From contig OY992837.1 of the NCBI GenBank assembly GCA_963921425.1, forward strand, positions 5,615,896-5,679,895: DNA of 64,000 nucleotides. Direction: 5' to 3'. This DNA is from Dryas octopetala. Its lineage: Eukaryota; Streptophyta; Magnoliopsida; Rosales; Rosaceae. This document shows positions 1-13,280 of the stretch, piece after piece. Within the stretch, counting starts at the first letter, position 1, and every line of letters starts with the position of its first letter. The position numbers were made by a program, and so were the translations under genes. The notes beneath the pieces are model-generated. The model searched no databases and had not been told where the DNA came from. It saw nothing but the letters and a program-made list of their open reading frames with translations.

Positions 1-1214
1 AAAACACAATAAAAATACTAATTGACACGTGGAGAGTGCGTGCCAAAAGACTAATAATACGTTATTTGAAATTTAAGTATAGTTGGTAGAAAATGTATTT
101 CTTATATATATATATATATATTTCCTTATAAATACAAATATTTATGTATGATTATATTCCATTTAAGCAATTTAACCATAAATGACCAAGTACATGATAT
201 GAATTCTCAGTACAGCTCCAGCTTCTTTCAACAAATATTGTTTATGCTCTGTTATTTTGATATTTATTTAGGACTTTTAATTTGTTTACAAAAATAGTTT
301 TATTTGATTTTCTGTTTTAAATTTATTTTCTTTATAAAATGGGCTAATTACATATACCACCTTCAAATTATGTCACATTTGATACTTTGCTCCCCAAAAT
401 TAAAATTTTTTACACTTTACCCCCCCATAAGTTTAATTTTATTAAATACTTTACGTACCAAATATAATATTTTTTAAGTATTTAGTTATTATCAATTTAT
501 CATAACAAAAATGATAAAATGTATATTTTAAATATAAAATAAATAGCAAATAATTCATGTTACACATTGTTTTCGTCCCATTATATTAATAGTTTTTGTT
601 TTGTTTTGGAGTGTCACTATATGAATGTTTTGTTGATGGGGACACCAGGACAGTGACACTAATATGAACGGTAGTAAGCACTAAGCAGCATGCAATGGAT
701 ACACCCCCATAAGCGTCCATACAAGTACAAGGCGCAGAGGCTGATCCTCTTTAACTCCTTTCACGTAAACGATTAACGTCCACGCCTCTTTGGGCCTGTC
801 TCGGCCCTTTTCACTGTTTCGCGTTTCACGTGACTCAAATACGTACCACCACACCAGCGAGAAAGAGGTTGGTCCTCAGGCAACCACGCTACGTGGCCTT
901 GCGTCCTCGGTTTTCGGACGAGACAACCCAACTCACTCGCCAGACGATACTTTTCGCACTTTTACTCTCTTTCTTTATTTTTCGGTTCGTTTTTTATTTC
1001 AAAAATTTTTTCCTTGTTTGGCTTCAGGAGCTGTATACTTATTATTTACATGTGATAGTAGTTGTTGTGTCAGTCTAGTTTGGATTCTTCTTCTTATTGG
1101 TCGCTCTGGGCTCTTCTTTCATTCTCTGTATCTTTCTATCGAGTTATCGACCTCCCATCCCTGAGTTGTTCCCAACTCGGTCGACCAAACTCGCTAGCTC
1201 TCTCCTTTGGCAAC
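1..1214 (+). promoter_or_regulatory. Upstream region and 5' leader of P5CS with ABRE/G-box motifs
   Basis: No gene is supported in this stretch. About 1-700 is AT-rich with a (TA)n tract near 107-121 and pyrimidine-rich stretches that look like old repeat. Seen directly: CACGTG at 26-31, CACGTGAC at 827-834 and TACGTGGC at 890-897. The last matches the ABA-response element core (C/T)ACGTGGC, and two G-box/ABRE-like sites lie about 320-390 bp before the P5CS start codon. Plant P5CS genes are known to respond to ABA and osmotic stress, so bZIP (ABF/AREB) control is a reasonable inference. The transcription start is not resolved; the pyrimidine-rich stretch around 1080-1210 is probably 5' UTR. 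Confidence 0.5.
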
Positions 1215-4200
1215 ATGGACTCTGTGGATCCTACGCGAGCGTTTGTCAAGAATGTCAAGCGTATCGTCGTTAAGGTCAGCCATATATATATCATATATAT
1301 ATATATATACAATACGACATTCATTCGTTCTCTTGTTTTTGTTTTTGTATCAGACAAATCCTTTGTTTAATAATATTGCTTCTGATCAGTTCTCAATACA
1401 GAAAAAGTATATATATTTTTATCACCCACATAGCTACTTTTTCATATATTTTTTTTATTTTATAAATCTTATAGTTTTTGGATGTGAATGAAAACTTGTG
1501 CTTGAGCCCAGTTTGCAGAATACTGTTGTTTTTTTTTTTTTTGTTTAAAATTATAAAAGAAAAACATTGTGAGAGAGAGTGATGTATTTTATTGGAATCT
1601 TATTTTGTAGATATTGGATTAGTTTGGATAGGTTTTGTGAAAGTGGTATTAAATCTAGCCCATTATGTAACGCAACAAATCGTGGAATTAGATATGGCAT
1701 TCTTCTATTAGATTCACATAGTACCATCACAAAACGTGGAATGTGCGTGATAGTGATAATCAGTTCCAGATGTGGTTACTTCTTCCCAGATTCTATGGGA
1801 TCAAGTTTGTTTTTGTTCATCATCATCGGCTTTGGAATCTTCAGAATTTCGGAATTTTCTTGTTTTTTATGGGGTTTAGTGTGGCTATGGGTTTTTGTCC
1901 TATAATCCTATTGATTGTATTTTTGTCTTATTTTAATATATTTTGTTGACGTATTTTTTAATAGCTAAAACCTCCAACCCCATCCTAAATCCTAGTAGGT
2001 TGCACATGTTTTTGGGTTCAATAATTTCTAAAACCTTTTACTTTATTTAATGAAATCTTATTTATCGTAACAGAAACAAAGATTTGGTTACTTTTTCCAT
2101 TTTTGTGAGAGTTTATTTGTGGGGACAATTATTGACGATGCTTTATGACATTTGCCAATTTGCTTACTTGTTTGTACGGAATATTGAAGGTCGGAACAGC
2201 TGTGGTCACTCGTGGTGATGGAAGATTAGCATTGGGCAGACTTGGTGCTCTCTGTGAGCAGGTATACAAAGCATTTCTAAAACTAGGAAGATATTTTCAC
2301 TTTTTTTATGCACTGAATTTAGTGAATGAGTGGAAGAACTAAAAAAATTGGTATGAGCAAATTTCACTATGATTTAATTGGTCTTAAATTTCAATAATTA
2401 GCCCCTTAAATACAGTAATACTGCGACTGATAATGACATGTTTTGAATGAAATTCATGCAGCTTAAAGATATAAATTCTCAGGGCTATGAGGTTATTTTG
2501 GTGACTTCAGGAGCTGTTGGACTTGGCCGTCAAAGGCTAAGATACAGGAGATTGGCGAACAGCAGGTTTGTATCTTTTTCTTTCACAATGAAATAGAATA
2601 TTTATCTCATATCAAAAGAAAAAAGTGGGCATTTGGGTATCAAAAGTGACCAACCAAAACCAAAAGAGACTAAGAGTGCATGCCTGAAAGAAGTTTATAC
2701 TTGTTTTGCAGCTTTGCTGATCTCCAAAACCCACAACATGATTTTGATGGAAAGGCCTGTGCAGCTGTTGGGCAGAGTAGTCTCATGGCTCTTTATGATG
2801 CCATGTTCAGCCAGGCAAGACTATAATCTTTTAGCAATTTTATTTAGGATTTGGATTTTTCTTGTTTGCAATTTCACTCCTGCCTTAGCACTTTATATAG
2901 TTTACTATGTCTATTGCTCTTGCATGTATTCTATCATGTTTTGTTTTTATATTTTGGGGAAAATGCTAATTTAGCACTCTTTAACATGCAGCTGGATGTG
3001 ACTTCTTCTCAACTACTTGTGACGGATATGGTTTTTAGGGACGAAGCTTTCAGAAAGCAACTCTCTGAAACTGTGAAGTCATTGTTAAAATTGAGGGTTG
3101 TTCCTATATTCAATGAAAATGATGCAGTTAGTACTAGGAAGGCTCCATATGAGGTATACAACTCCATCATTTCCTGTACTTTTTAATCTGAATTCGATAC
3201 ACACTTTTTTTTGGGAGAGCATTATTTGTGCTCTCCTCTTGCAATCCCGCACAGGAGGTCAGGAGTGCAAATAACATTGCCATTGCATCATTGTTATCCA
3301 CACACTGTTGTGATCTCATCTCTTCTTTTCTTTCCTTTTGGATTTGGGAGTAATCTCATCTAATAATTTTTGTCTTGGTTGTCTATTTCGAATTCTTATA
3401 ATCATCAAATTTGACTAGGAACTTCATCTCTAGTTGTTTAAGGCTCTAAACAGGTCCAGGACCTCCAGGTCATATTTGCATATAAGCTGGACCATAATGG
3501 GCTAAATGTTTCACATGTCTTTCCATGTTGTAACGGTCTGTTCTCTGTGTTGTGCAACATCCATGTTTTTGTCTCTCTCCCACCCCTTTCTCCATGAGGA
3601 AAACAAATCTCATCAATTGCTTATGGACCGTTTGGTAACGTTTATGCTTTTTGTTTTTAGTTTTTAGTTAAAATAGATAGAGGGAAAATATACAAGAGAA
3701 AGGAATGAGGGGGATGAGATATGTCATATGAGAGATGTGAGGAAGAAATAAGGGAGATTACATAAAACTAAAACTAAAAAATAAAACAATTTAAAATTGT
3801 TTATGGTTTTTAGTTTTTATTTTATGAATAATTCCATATACATTTTATTCTTTCTCCCTCACATCTATCATTGCTCTTCTCACTTTTCTCTCATTGTTCT
3901 ATTTCTATCTTTAATTAGAAATAAAAACCAAAACGAAAATGTTACCAAACGGGACCTTAATATATCCATTGCTTCACAATATGTTTGTTGCTTTTGATTG
4001 TAAGTTCTGTTTGCAGGATTCTTCTGGTATATTTTGGGACAACGATAGTTTGGCAGGTCTACTGGCTCTGGAACTAAAAGCTGACCTTCTTGTTTTGTTG
4101 AGCGATGTAGAGGGCCTCTATAATGGTCCTCCTAATGACCCAAAATCGAAGTTAATCCATACATATGTAAAAGAGAAACATCATGGAGAAATAACATTTG

Positions 4201-7200
4201 GCGACAAATCAAGGGTGGGCAGAGGGGGTATGACCGCTAAAGTCAATGCTGCTGTTTGTGCAGCTTATGGTGGAATTCCTGTTGTTATCACTAGGTAAAT
4301 TCTATCATGTACTTATTTTGATAATAACAATCAGTTTGGATTAAAGAGGATATGTCTTTTCTTAACATTTTCATCTGCTGCACAACCTGCAATTTGTTGG
4401 CATAGTCATTGAAATTTCTAATCTTTCGTCCATTTTTCATATGTAAACATACACACATTGACTTAAGAGTTTCATAGTATTATGACAATCATATATCAAT
4501 TGTTGCAGGGTTTTTGTACCCATTTGTCTTTAATTATATTGTAGGAAGCTTGCTAGTTTACTATAAATTGTTTCTTGGTAACTAAATCAGTTTCCAATTT
4601 TATTATAGTGGCTATGCCACAGACAACATAAAAAAAGTGCTCCGTGGAGACCGGATCGGTACTGTCTTTCATCAAGATGCACATTTGTGGACTCTAGTTA
4701 AAGAAGAAGGTGCACGTGAGATGGCTGTTGCAGCACGGGAATGTTCTAGACAGCTTCGAGTAATTAACTTCATAATTTTCTTCTTTATTTGATTGTGAAG
4801 CTCGAGGTTGCTAGTATTGGTATAACTTGCCCTAGAGATTAAATCTTTCCTTCAGAGCTTCTGAATTTTCTGGTTTGTTCGATTTGTTGGATATAGAGTA
4901 AGTGGTTAAGTAGAGAGATTTAGTGGGTGATGTGAATTATTTTCATTTCAGGCTCTAGAATCTAAAGATAGGAGGAAAATTTTGCTCGACGTAGCTGATG
5001 CCTTGGAGGCAAATGAAGGTGATATATTGGCTGAGAATGAAGCTGATATTGCCGCTGCTCAGGAGGCTGGATATGAGAAGGCACTAATATCTCGTTTGGC
5101 CCTAAAGTCTGGGAAGGCATGCATTTAACTTGTGTAGTTGAAATACTGTTTGTTTTTTAAATCCTGTATCACTTGGTCTTGGTCTAACACTTTCTTATTT
5201 TTGGTTCGATGTATCCACAGATTTCTGCTCTTGCAAAATCTATACGTAAACTTGCAGACATGGAAGAGCCCATTGGCCGGGTTCTAAAGAAAACAGAGGT
5301 CAGGACACCTTTCTAGTTCTTCTGATTCAGAATAATTGAACACATTATGATACAGGTTTAGAATTTTTATGTTTACAAGATTAGGAGTGTTTTCTAAAAA
5401 AAGTATTATTTTCTTTTTTACAAAGAAGCTTTATGGTTCAAGTTACACTGAAATGAATGTCAATTAAGCTCGACTCTTTTGTGTATACTGTTTTCCCTTT
5501 AGGATTCACTTTTGACACTTTGATAACTATTCTTGCATGCAGCTTGCAGAAGGACTTGTCTTAGAGAAGGTGTCATGTCCTTTGGGTGTTCTTTTAGTTG
5601 TTTTTGAGTCTCGACCTGATGCCCTTGTTCAGGTATACATAAATATCCATTATATTATATACTCTTGCATCCTTAAACATCTAAACATGTAGCAGATTTA
5701 CTAGGAGTTAAAAAGATATTTCTAATGTAGAATATTGTGACGCAGGCCACCTGCTCATTAATGATTAGCAAAATGAGTGACATATGTTTACTCATCCATT
5801 AAGTAAACATTGAGATGCCATTTGCAGTTTTCCGGTCTTGTTTTGGGATATTTGCGTCATTTTTCATTAAAAGAAAGTTATTTTGTTTTTGTTCATGCGG
5901 CCTTGTTTCTTGTACAAGTTTCCTTTTTAGCTGCACTTGTCTTGTAATCTGTAGCTCTTCAAACTTATGTTTAGATTTGTTTCCTGTGGTATTTTCTCGA
6001 TCAGCTGACCACTATTCTTTAAATGATTCAATAGATAGCTTCATTGGCAATTCAAAGTCGGAATGGTCTTTTGCTTAAAGGTGGGAAAGAAGCTAAGCGG
6101 TCAAATGCAATCTTGCACAAGGTTTGAGGCTCGAGATTCTGGTCTTTTATTATTATCATGAAAGTATTGTTTTCACTGCTTTTAGATGTTTCTAATTTTA
6201 TTTATTGTTTGGTAAGTTTAATTTTTTTTTTCCCTTCAGGTCATCACCTCAGCAATCCCAGATACTGTTGGTGGCAAACTTATTGGACTTGTGACTACAA
6301 GAGAGGAGATTCCTGATCTGCTCAAGGTGGGCACAAAAATTTTAAATTGTTTATGGTTTTTTGATATGATGAATATTAACAAATTTATTATGTTGCAGCT
6401 TGATGATGTGATAGATCTTGTTATCCCTAGAGGCAGTAATAAGCTTGTTTCTCAAATTAAGGATTCGACTAAGATACCTGTTCTTGGTCATGCTGGTAAG
6501 AGAGATAGCATAGGCAATGTATACCTAATCATTGCAGACAGGAATTTCTAGTTAAGTTGCTGCTTTTGATGTGCAGATGGGATTTGTCATGTTTATGTTG
6601 ATAAGTCAGCTGATATGGATAAGGCAAAGCACATTGTTCTGGATGCAAAGGCAGATTATCCTGCTGCCTGTAACGCAATGGTAATTTCACTTTTAGCTAT
6701 CCATGACTGACCACTCATGTCCATTTATCTGTATCTAACTACCACAGGATTATATTTTATAAATCTTACCTGCCAATGCATATGCATGCGACTTTAGAAT
6801 TCACTGTACTGCATGTCTTGACATATTACAACATTTTCCCAGGAAACACTTCTTGTACACAAGGATTTGAGTACTGATGGTGGGCTTAATGAGATAATTG
6901 CAGGACTCCAAGACTTAGGTATGACACTGTGTGAATGTCTTATCTCTCAACAAGGTGTTGCAGAATTTATAAAATGTATCTGTTTAATAACTTGTCACAA
7001 TGTTCTAAGAATGTTCCCTATTTATTTCTCACAGATTTGATTATTTTGGTGTGTAATCAGTAACAACAGACCAGGATACATGAGGCCAGACCTTGGTGGC
7101 ATGACCTTTCTTTTTAGTTATTAATTTGTAAACTTTTGCCTAAAATTCAACAGGCAGGAATATTTCAGCATTAACGATTATAGGGGATGTTCTGGTTGAA

Positions 7201-9187
7201 AATTATCCTAAAATTGAATGTTGTGATCAGTAGATTGCGGACATTGGGGCACAAGCCGCACAAGTGAAATCTTGGGAAATATTGGAGTACTACAGCTTGT
7301 AGATTTACTAACTCTCTTGTTTGACAGTATGATTGTAAGATCTGCTCTCAATCAAGAAGAGCAAGCCCAAAACTTAAAAGAAGAAAAATAACTGGTTGAA
7401 TCTTTAGTAGAAAATTATGAGTTGTGGCCAAACTACAGACTACAGTCAAGTCTGTAGCTAGTTAACATTGAGAAAGAAATTTCAATGCATAACAATGTGA
7501 TGAATGTATGTTCATGAAGCAGGAACTAAATTTGTGTTTGTTCATATTCTGACTTGGGAACTATATTGCCGTTCCTATGAGAAAATCTATTTACATTTCC
7601 GTTTGCATTTTCGCTTAACCAAGTTTCTTGGTTGCAGGTGTTAGTTTATATGGTGGACCAAGGGCATCAGCTTTGTTAAATATTCCAGAGACAAGCTCAT
7701 TTCATCATGAGTACAGTTCAATGGCTTGCACAGTTGAAATCGTTGATGATGTGTATGCTGCAGTTGACCACATTCATCAACATGGAAGGTATACACATTT
7801 CTCATATTTCATTTTTTTTTTCTCCTTTCTGTACAAATTTTCTTTTCAATTGATTTCTCTAACTTGCCTTCCCTCTCCTCATCCCCTGTTGTGCAGTGCT
7901 CATACTGATTGCATTGTTACAGAAGATCATGAAGTTGCTGAAATTTTCCTAGGTCAACTCGACAGGTAAGCATGCTTCATTGGCTTCACAAGCCATATTT
8001 TCTTGTGCAAAAGAATATCATTGCATCCACCATTTTAGGACCAGTTTCATATACAATTTTTTACTACAAATATGAGTTTGGGTGGTGAGTACGTCATAAA
8101 ACATCTATCAAGAAACTCCAGCAGAGCAGCAACACCAATTACCATTACACCCATATCATCTATATTGTCACCAATTGTTATGCCCCCAATCATCAGAACC
8201 TGATTATTTCCAGTAGAAGACACTGTGCATCTGGTGTCTATTGGGTTGGGCTGATGCTAATTTGTGTTCCAGAGATGGAGAAGAAATTGCCTTCAAAGTC
8301 ACATAACTATTAACTAATAGCTAACTGAATTAATCTGAATTTCTCTTTTGAGGATTCAAGAGATGCCAATCTTCTCCTTAAAAAGGCTTTAATGTAATTG
8401 CACCTAGGAGTGCTAATTTTCTAATCATAGGGCCACATAAATTAATGGTTTTATGGATAGTTGTCAAATGTTGCACCTCTTGATGGCTATGCTATTTACA
8501 TTAACAGCGCTGCAGTATTTCATAATGCAAGTACTCGATTCTGTGATGGAGCACGCTTTGGTCTTGGAGCAGAGGTAAGTGGTCTTTGAATAGTTCTGGC
8601 ATTGAGTACCAACATTTTCTTTTTCCCCTCATTTTTCACTGGTTTGGTGGCTGGAACAGGTTGGGATAAGTACGAGCAGGATTCATGCTCGAGGTCCTGT
8701 AGGAGTTGAAGGATTGTTAACAACAAGATGGTATAGCACTTCTGCATTACCTGCATTGTTCATTTCTATTTGTTTATAGTGGTTGGTATTCCTAGAACTG
8801 AAAATTTTGCTTACTGAATCATTGATCAGTCTTGCAGTATAACCCTAATTTATTAAGTTATATATGATGGTGAGTTTTCTCTTCCAAGACAGTCTAAGAT
8901 GTTATGTCATCAAACTGAATCAGAATCGTTGATTATGTGTAAGATATTTGAATGTGCGATCAGTCACAGGTTGACAACATAACATGCTGGATATCTTAAA
9001 AGAGATCATTACTAACATATGGGTTATTCCTTGATGCTATGAAGTCTTGGGCATCAAATCTTATTGCTTTTTGCATGATCATGCTTCCTCTTTGTATAAA
9101 TGCAGGATTTTGAGAGGAAATGGGCAGATTGTCGATGGTGATAGAGGGGTTGATTACACCCACAAAGATCTACTTATGAATTCTTAA
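1215..9187 (+). CDS. P5CS: Delta-1-pyrroline-5-carboxylate synthase (P5CS), complete, 20 exons
   Basis: A bifunctional enzyme phosphorylates glutamate (glutamate 5-kinase, N-terminal half) and reduces gamma-glutamyl phosphate to glutamate semialdehyde/P5C (C-terminal half), the committed step of proline synthesis. Exons: 1215-1274, 2190-2261, 2462-2565, 2712-2814, 2992-3153, 4017-4294, 4609-4759, 4952-5116, 5221-5298, 5543-5632, 6035-6121, 6240-6326, 6399-6495, 6577-6680, 6843-6918, 7638-7788, 7897-7965, 8508-8574, 8660-8730, 9106-9187. The joined frame gives 717 residues, the usual plant P5CS length. Visible motifs: the kinase segment [13 protein letters not shown], the region [10 protein letters not shown] containing the Phe (about 128) linked to proline feedback inhibition in plant P5CS, and the reductase Cys in YPAACNAM (about residue 543). 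Introns 4 (donor at 2815) and 8 (donor at 5117) use GC instead of GT. Intron 5 carries a small transposon. Confidence 0.97.
3625..3956. mobile_element. MITE-like inverted-repeat element in P5CS intron 5
   Basis: The ends form an inverted repeat: GGACCGTTTGGTAACGTTT at the left and, on the opposite strand at the right, GGTCCCGTTTGGTAACATTT. The interior is AT-rich and noncoding. TTA lies next to both ends, which would fit a PIF/Harbinger-type target duplication, but the exact boundary is uncertain by a base. It lies inside the intron between P5CS exons 5 and 6, so splicing is presumably unaffected. Confidence 0.6.
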
Positions 9188-10463
9188 ATCTCGTTTGAGA
9201 GGAAAAGCTTTGTAGAACACAACCTACATATATTAACCTTGTCATGCGTAGCTTCAGTTTCTGTTCATTGTTCAATTATAGTGTAAGAGTACGACTGCTC
9301 CAGAGATTCTATGTGTTGTATTGCCATACAAATCCTCCTTTATCCCCTTGCCAGATTTTGCTTACCTGGATTATTTAAGGGGCCTCATGTAATCATCCTT
9401 TTAATGATGAATCATGAATGAGTTTTTAATCCTTTTCTCGCCCCCTTAATCACCGTGAGGGTCAAACTGTCACCTAGCTACAGGCTAAAATGCATGCAGA
9501 TCATGTCAACATAAACAAAACACGAGCACAAAATGGGCTGAGATATTTGGCTCATCATGGCACGTATCGTGCTAGGTACAAGCATGAAATGGACTATGTC
9601 ATGCTTTAGAAATTTAATTTCAATTAGGAGATAGGTGGGTTTTTTTTTTTTTTTTTTTTCATTACATGGAGGTTTGAACTTAGAATCTCTATTCTCATCC
9701 CACTCATCCATGCCATTTGAGTTAAGGTTCATGAGGACTTCATTTGCTTGAAGAGATAGGTGACTCTTTCGTGTCCCTCCGAATCTCTCACTATTCATCC
9801 ATTTCTCTTTCTTAAGGAGTTTATCTTGATGTAAGTGAAACTTACTAACTCTAAGTTTTTACTTTTCTCGGCATTATAACTTTGGTTTCTTGGTTTTTTG
9901 ACTTTTTGTTAATTTTTTTCACCTAGGACTTCCGAAACTTTAGGGCCAGCCTAGTTGTTAAATTCCCCTGTTCTTAAAGAAATCTTGATGGATTTTCGGA
10001 TCAATTAATTGCATCTGATTGTTTATTTTCTCTTTCGGATTAATTGCATCAGATTTAGATGTGGGAAATCTAGTTTATCAGTCAAAGCCAAAAGGCTTGC
10101 CATAATATGGTGTGACGGATTAATTAGACTATTAGAGGCGAGCATTTATACAAGGCTAACCCCTTGATTGAAAACTCTGTAGTCTGTACAGGTTGGAAAA
10201 ATGTTGATGAAACAAGCATCATGTGCATTTTCTTTAATCATTTCTTCAAGGGGTTAGGGTATAGGAAGGTGTAATGGGGTTCAGATATTTCAGTTTTACA
10301 GATATTAATTTGCAATTATAAAGGCAGATTGTAGTTTTACAAAGTTGACTGGTTTAGAAAAGCTAAAAGCACAGGAAAAATACAATTCATGTGGTAGAGA
10401 ACACATGAAAAATGAAAAACTTCTGTGGATCAAATTGAATAATAAAAAGGGCTTGATCTCGTC
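9188..10463. other. Intergenic between P5CS and AKR-A (convergent 3' ends)
   Basis: P5CS (+) and AKR-A (-) converge here, so both 3' UTRs fall in this stretch. It contains a T homopolymer around 9639-9659. Open frames here are short and show no family motif. No further gene was recognised. Confidence 0.6.
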
Positions 10464-12303
10464 TCATATTTCACCATCCCACAATTCTTGAACGCTTTTA
10501 TAAGGACTACATGTCTCGTGGACTGCAAAATCACCCTGGAGGAGCCTTTGCTGTATTGCAGTCGCAGACCAGCAAGAAAATGTGATCAGTAGGCAATTTT
10601 TATGTGATAATATATATGGTTGAAAATATGCATACCGGCATTGATGGATGTATTTGGGGGCACATATATATACCTGGTGGATTCCTGAGAATTTTGAGAA
10701 GAGCTCTGGAGGGATGCACCAATCAAATAAGCTTAGATTTTCTTTGATCCTAGATTCAGTTACACTCTTTGGAAGGACACTGTGTCCACTCTGAATGCCC
10801 CAACGAAGAGCTACTTGTGCCGGTGACTTGTTAAGTTTTTCAGCAACTTCAACCATTACTGGTTCCTTCAAGACTTCCCCCTTTATCCAGGACCCTGGAG
10901 AACCCAAAGGAGAATATGCCTGAAAGAAGGAGTTTTTGCTCATATCACATAAACAAGCTATAACCTCATCATCAGTCTGCTAAAGATTAAAATGGATGGC
11001 AAAGTTGGTATGTAGAGTTTACCGATAGATGAATGCCAGCTGATTTGCACAAATTGTGAAGAGCAGATTGTTGCCAGACAGGGTGACATTCGACTTGATT
11101 TACTGCAGGTGGAACTTTTGCATAAGAGAGGAGGTCTTGCAGCTTCTTAGTCGAGAAGTTGCTCACCCCTATTGCACGTGCCTGACCGGATGCATACAAG
11201 CCCTCCATTGCATTCCATGTCTCTGAAAGGCACAACGGAGCCATGACCTCCGGAGCCAAACCTTGTGATCCGGGCTTTGTACGAAGTGGCCAGTGTATCT
11301 GTACAAGGTGATCATGTCCCAAAACCATTCCAAACTCTTCATTATTAGAGTTCCGGATGCAGGCAGAAAAGGTTAGTCGTCTAACAAAATCTCAAGGTTG
11401 CTTATAAAGTACTAGATGCATACAAGATATAGATCAATGTAGTCAAGCTGCAGGTCTTCTAAAGTCTTGCTCAGTGCCTTGGAGACATCTTCTGGTGCAT
11501 GGTCACTGCACCTGTACGTGTCACAGAGTCAGAAGAAGCAATATAAGTTTCTAAGGAGATATCGCTTGTCCAACTCCATCAGTTTCATAAAGTCGTTGTG
11601 AAATGTGAATAGCATAATTGAGAATATTTAGCAATAGGGGACTCAAATAAAGAAGAGAAATCGAATGAGAACACATACCATAGCTTAGAAGTGACAAAGA
11701 TTTCACTACGCTGCAATACCCCAGTGGAAAATAGTTGCTTCAGTGCCACCCCTACCTGCTTGATTCACCAAAGGTCCAAAACAACAAGCACACATGCATA
11801 CACACAAGAAACCATCATAATGGGCATAACAAAAAGGAATTGAAAAAGGGTAAGATGGTGTTCTAAAATGATAAAAATTATTACCTCTTTTTCATTACCG
11901 TAGACTGATGCACAGTCAATATGCCTGTAGCCATTCTGCATAACCAGAAACATTTGTTGAGCATAATTTTGCCCCTCAAAACAGAGGCTTGGGTAATGTT
12001 CTCTTGCAAATATATATGGTTTGTTATGTTATGAACAAGAACCGCTATTCCACCTGATTAATGGTTCATATTACGATCTGGCATATTGTCTAGCAAGAGA
12101 ACATTTCCGGTTTTATCAAACCATGCTAGTCTAAACTTCAAAAGAACCATGAGAATATATCGAGAATGAACCTTGACTGCAGCGATGACAGCTTGACCGA
12201 CCTCACCCGGTTCAGCCTTCCATGTTCCGAGACCAACAGAGGGAATCTTAGCTCCCGTATTCAGATCAAAATGCAAGGTTTCAGATTCTTTTTCTTTAAC
12301 CAT
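10464..12303 (-). CDS. Aldo-keto reductase AKR-A (AKR4C family), complete, 7 exons
   Basis: NADPH-dependent reductase of aldehydes and ketones, AKR4C type; these plant enzymes typically detoxify reactive carbonyls. Exons in transcript order: 12303-12172, 11935-11885, 11755-11679, 11511-11424, 11298-11023, 10919-10674, 10550-10464, joined to 318 residues. The catalytic tetrad is intact: Asp51 and Tyr56 ([11 protein letters not shown]), Lys85 (TSKLW), His118 (IHWP). Cofactor-site features [21 protein letters not shown] and LPKS are present. The usual C-terminal LWDGEI ends the frame. It is the most diverged of the five paralogs: a longer N-terminus ([10 protein letters not shown]), a one-residue-shorter SPGSW loop, and a GT donor in the last intron. 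MAM33 separates it from the other four copies. The substrate cannot be told from sequence. Confidence 0.93.
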
Positions 12304-13249
12304 GTTCTACGTACTGAATATGTGAATGGAACCAAGATCAAGGATTAGCTTATTGAATTAAAAAAATAAAACTAAAGTAACATAGTCCAATAATCATATA
12401 ATGAAACTCCTCCAATACTATTGGAGGTCGACTAAACGTTCAATGCAATTCACTGAAATATGAATTTCATAGACTCCACATAGTTGATGAACTGAAGAAG
12501 ATATTACCTATTTGGATCAAATGAGAGAAGTATGCAAGATTTTATTGGAGGCAATTCACCAAATGTATTAGCTCCAAACCCACAACAGCTAACTAGTTTT
12601 CTCATGTCCAAAACATTCTCGGCATTTTATGGTAATGCATGGACATCAGAGCACAGGATATGTGACCTAGACGTTTACGGCAAAAAACTTGGATCTTTCA
12701 CCACTCCCCAAACCACAAAATAATAATAATAATTTAAAATAAAAAAAACAAGGAAAAGAAAATAATTCACATTACAAGAAGAACAAAGGCATGGAATATT
12801 TAGTTTCCTATAAACTAGGAAGTGACATGTGGGGTGAGAGACAAAAACACATAAAGTGTATACACCCACTACATGAAAATTTTGTTGGAGAGTATAGGTA
12901 GCCTCTTGACCAACATTTGGTGATTTCGTGTTTAAATTTAGGTCCTTTCATCGTAACCGGTAGATATTGCTTATGAGGATTTTGAACAAGTTGGATTTAT
13001 AATACTTGTGTATGAAAAATAACATACAATTCATATAACCTGCTGTTCCCAACAGTTACAGAGGAGGTTCGCATCGGATATATTAATGTCCTTAACTAGG
13101 GCTCACATGATGTGCACATGATCTTTAACAGAAATTTGGACATATAATGTTGCGGGTGGCAAATTGTTTAAGGACAGATAATTTGGGCGGTAATTTGTCA
13201 AAAAATTTTGTTTGGGTGGTACAGTGCAACAACCCCAATAGTTTTTTTT

Positions 13250-13280
<31 letters not shown>

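Noticed and set aside
790-1164. 124-residue frame upstream of P5CS
   Set aside because: Phe/Leu/Ser-rich translation of a pyrimidine-rich promoter and leader region; not coding.
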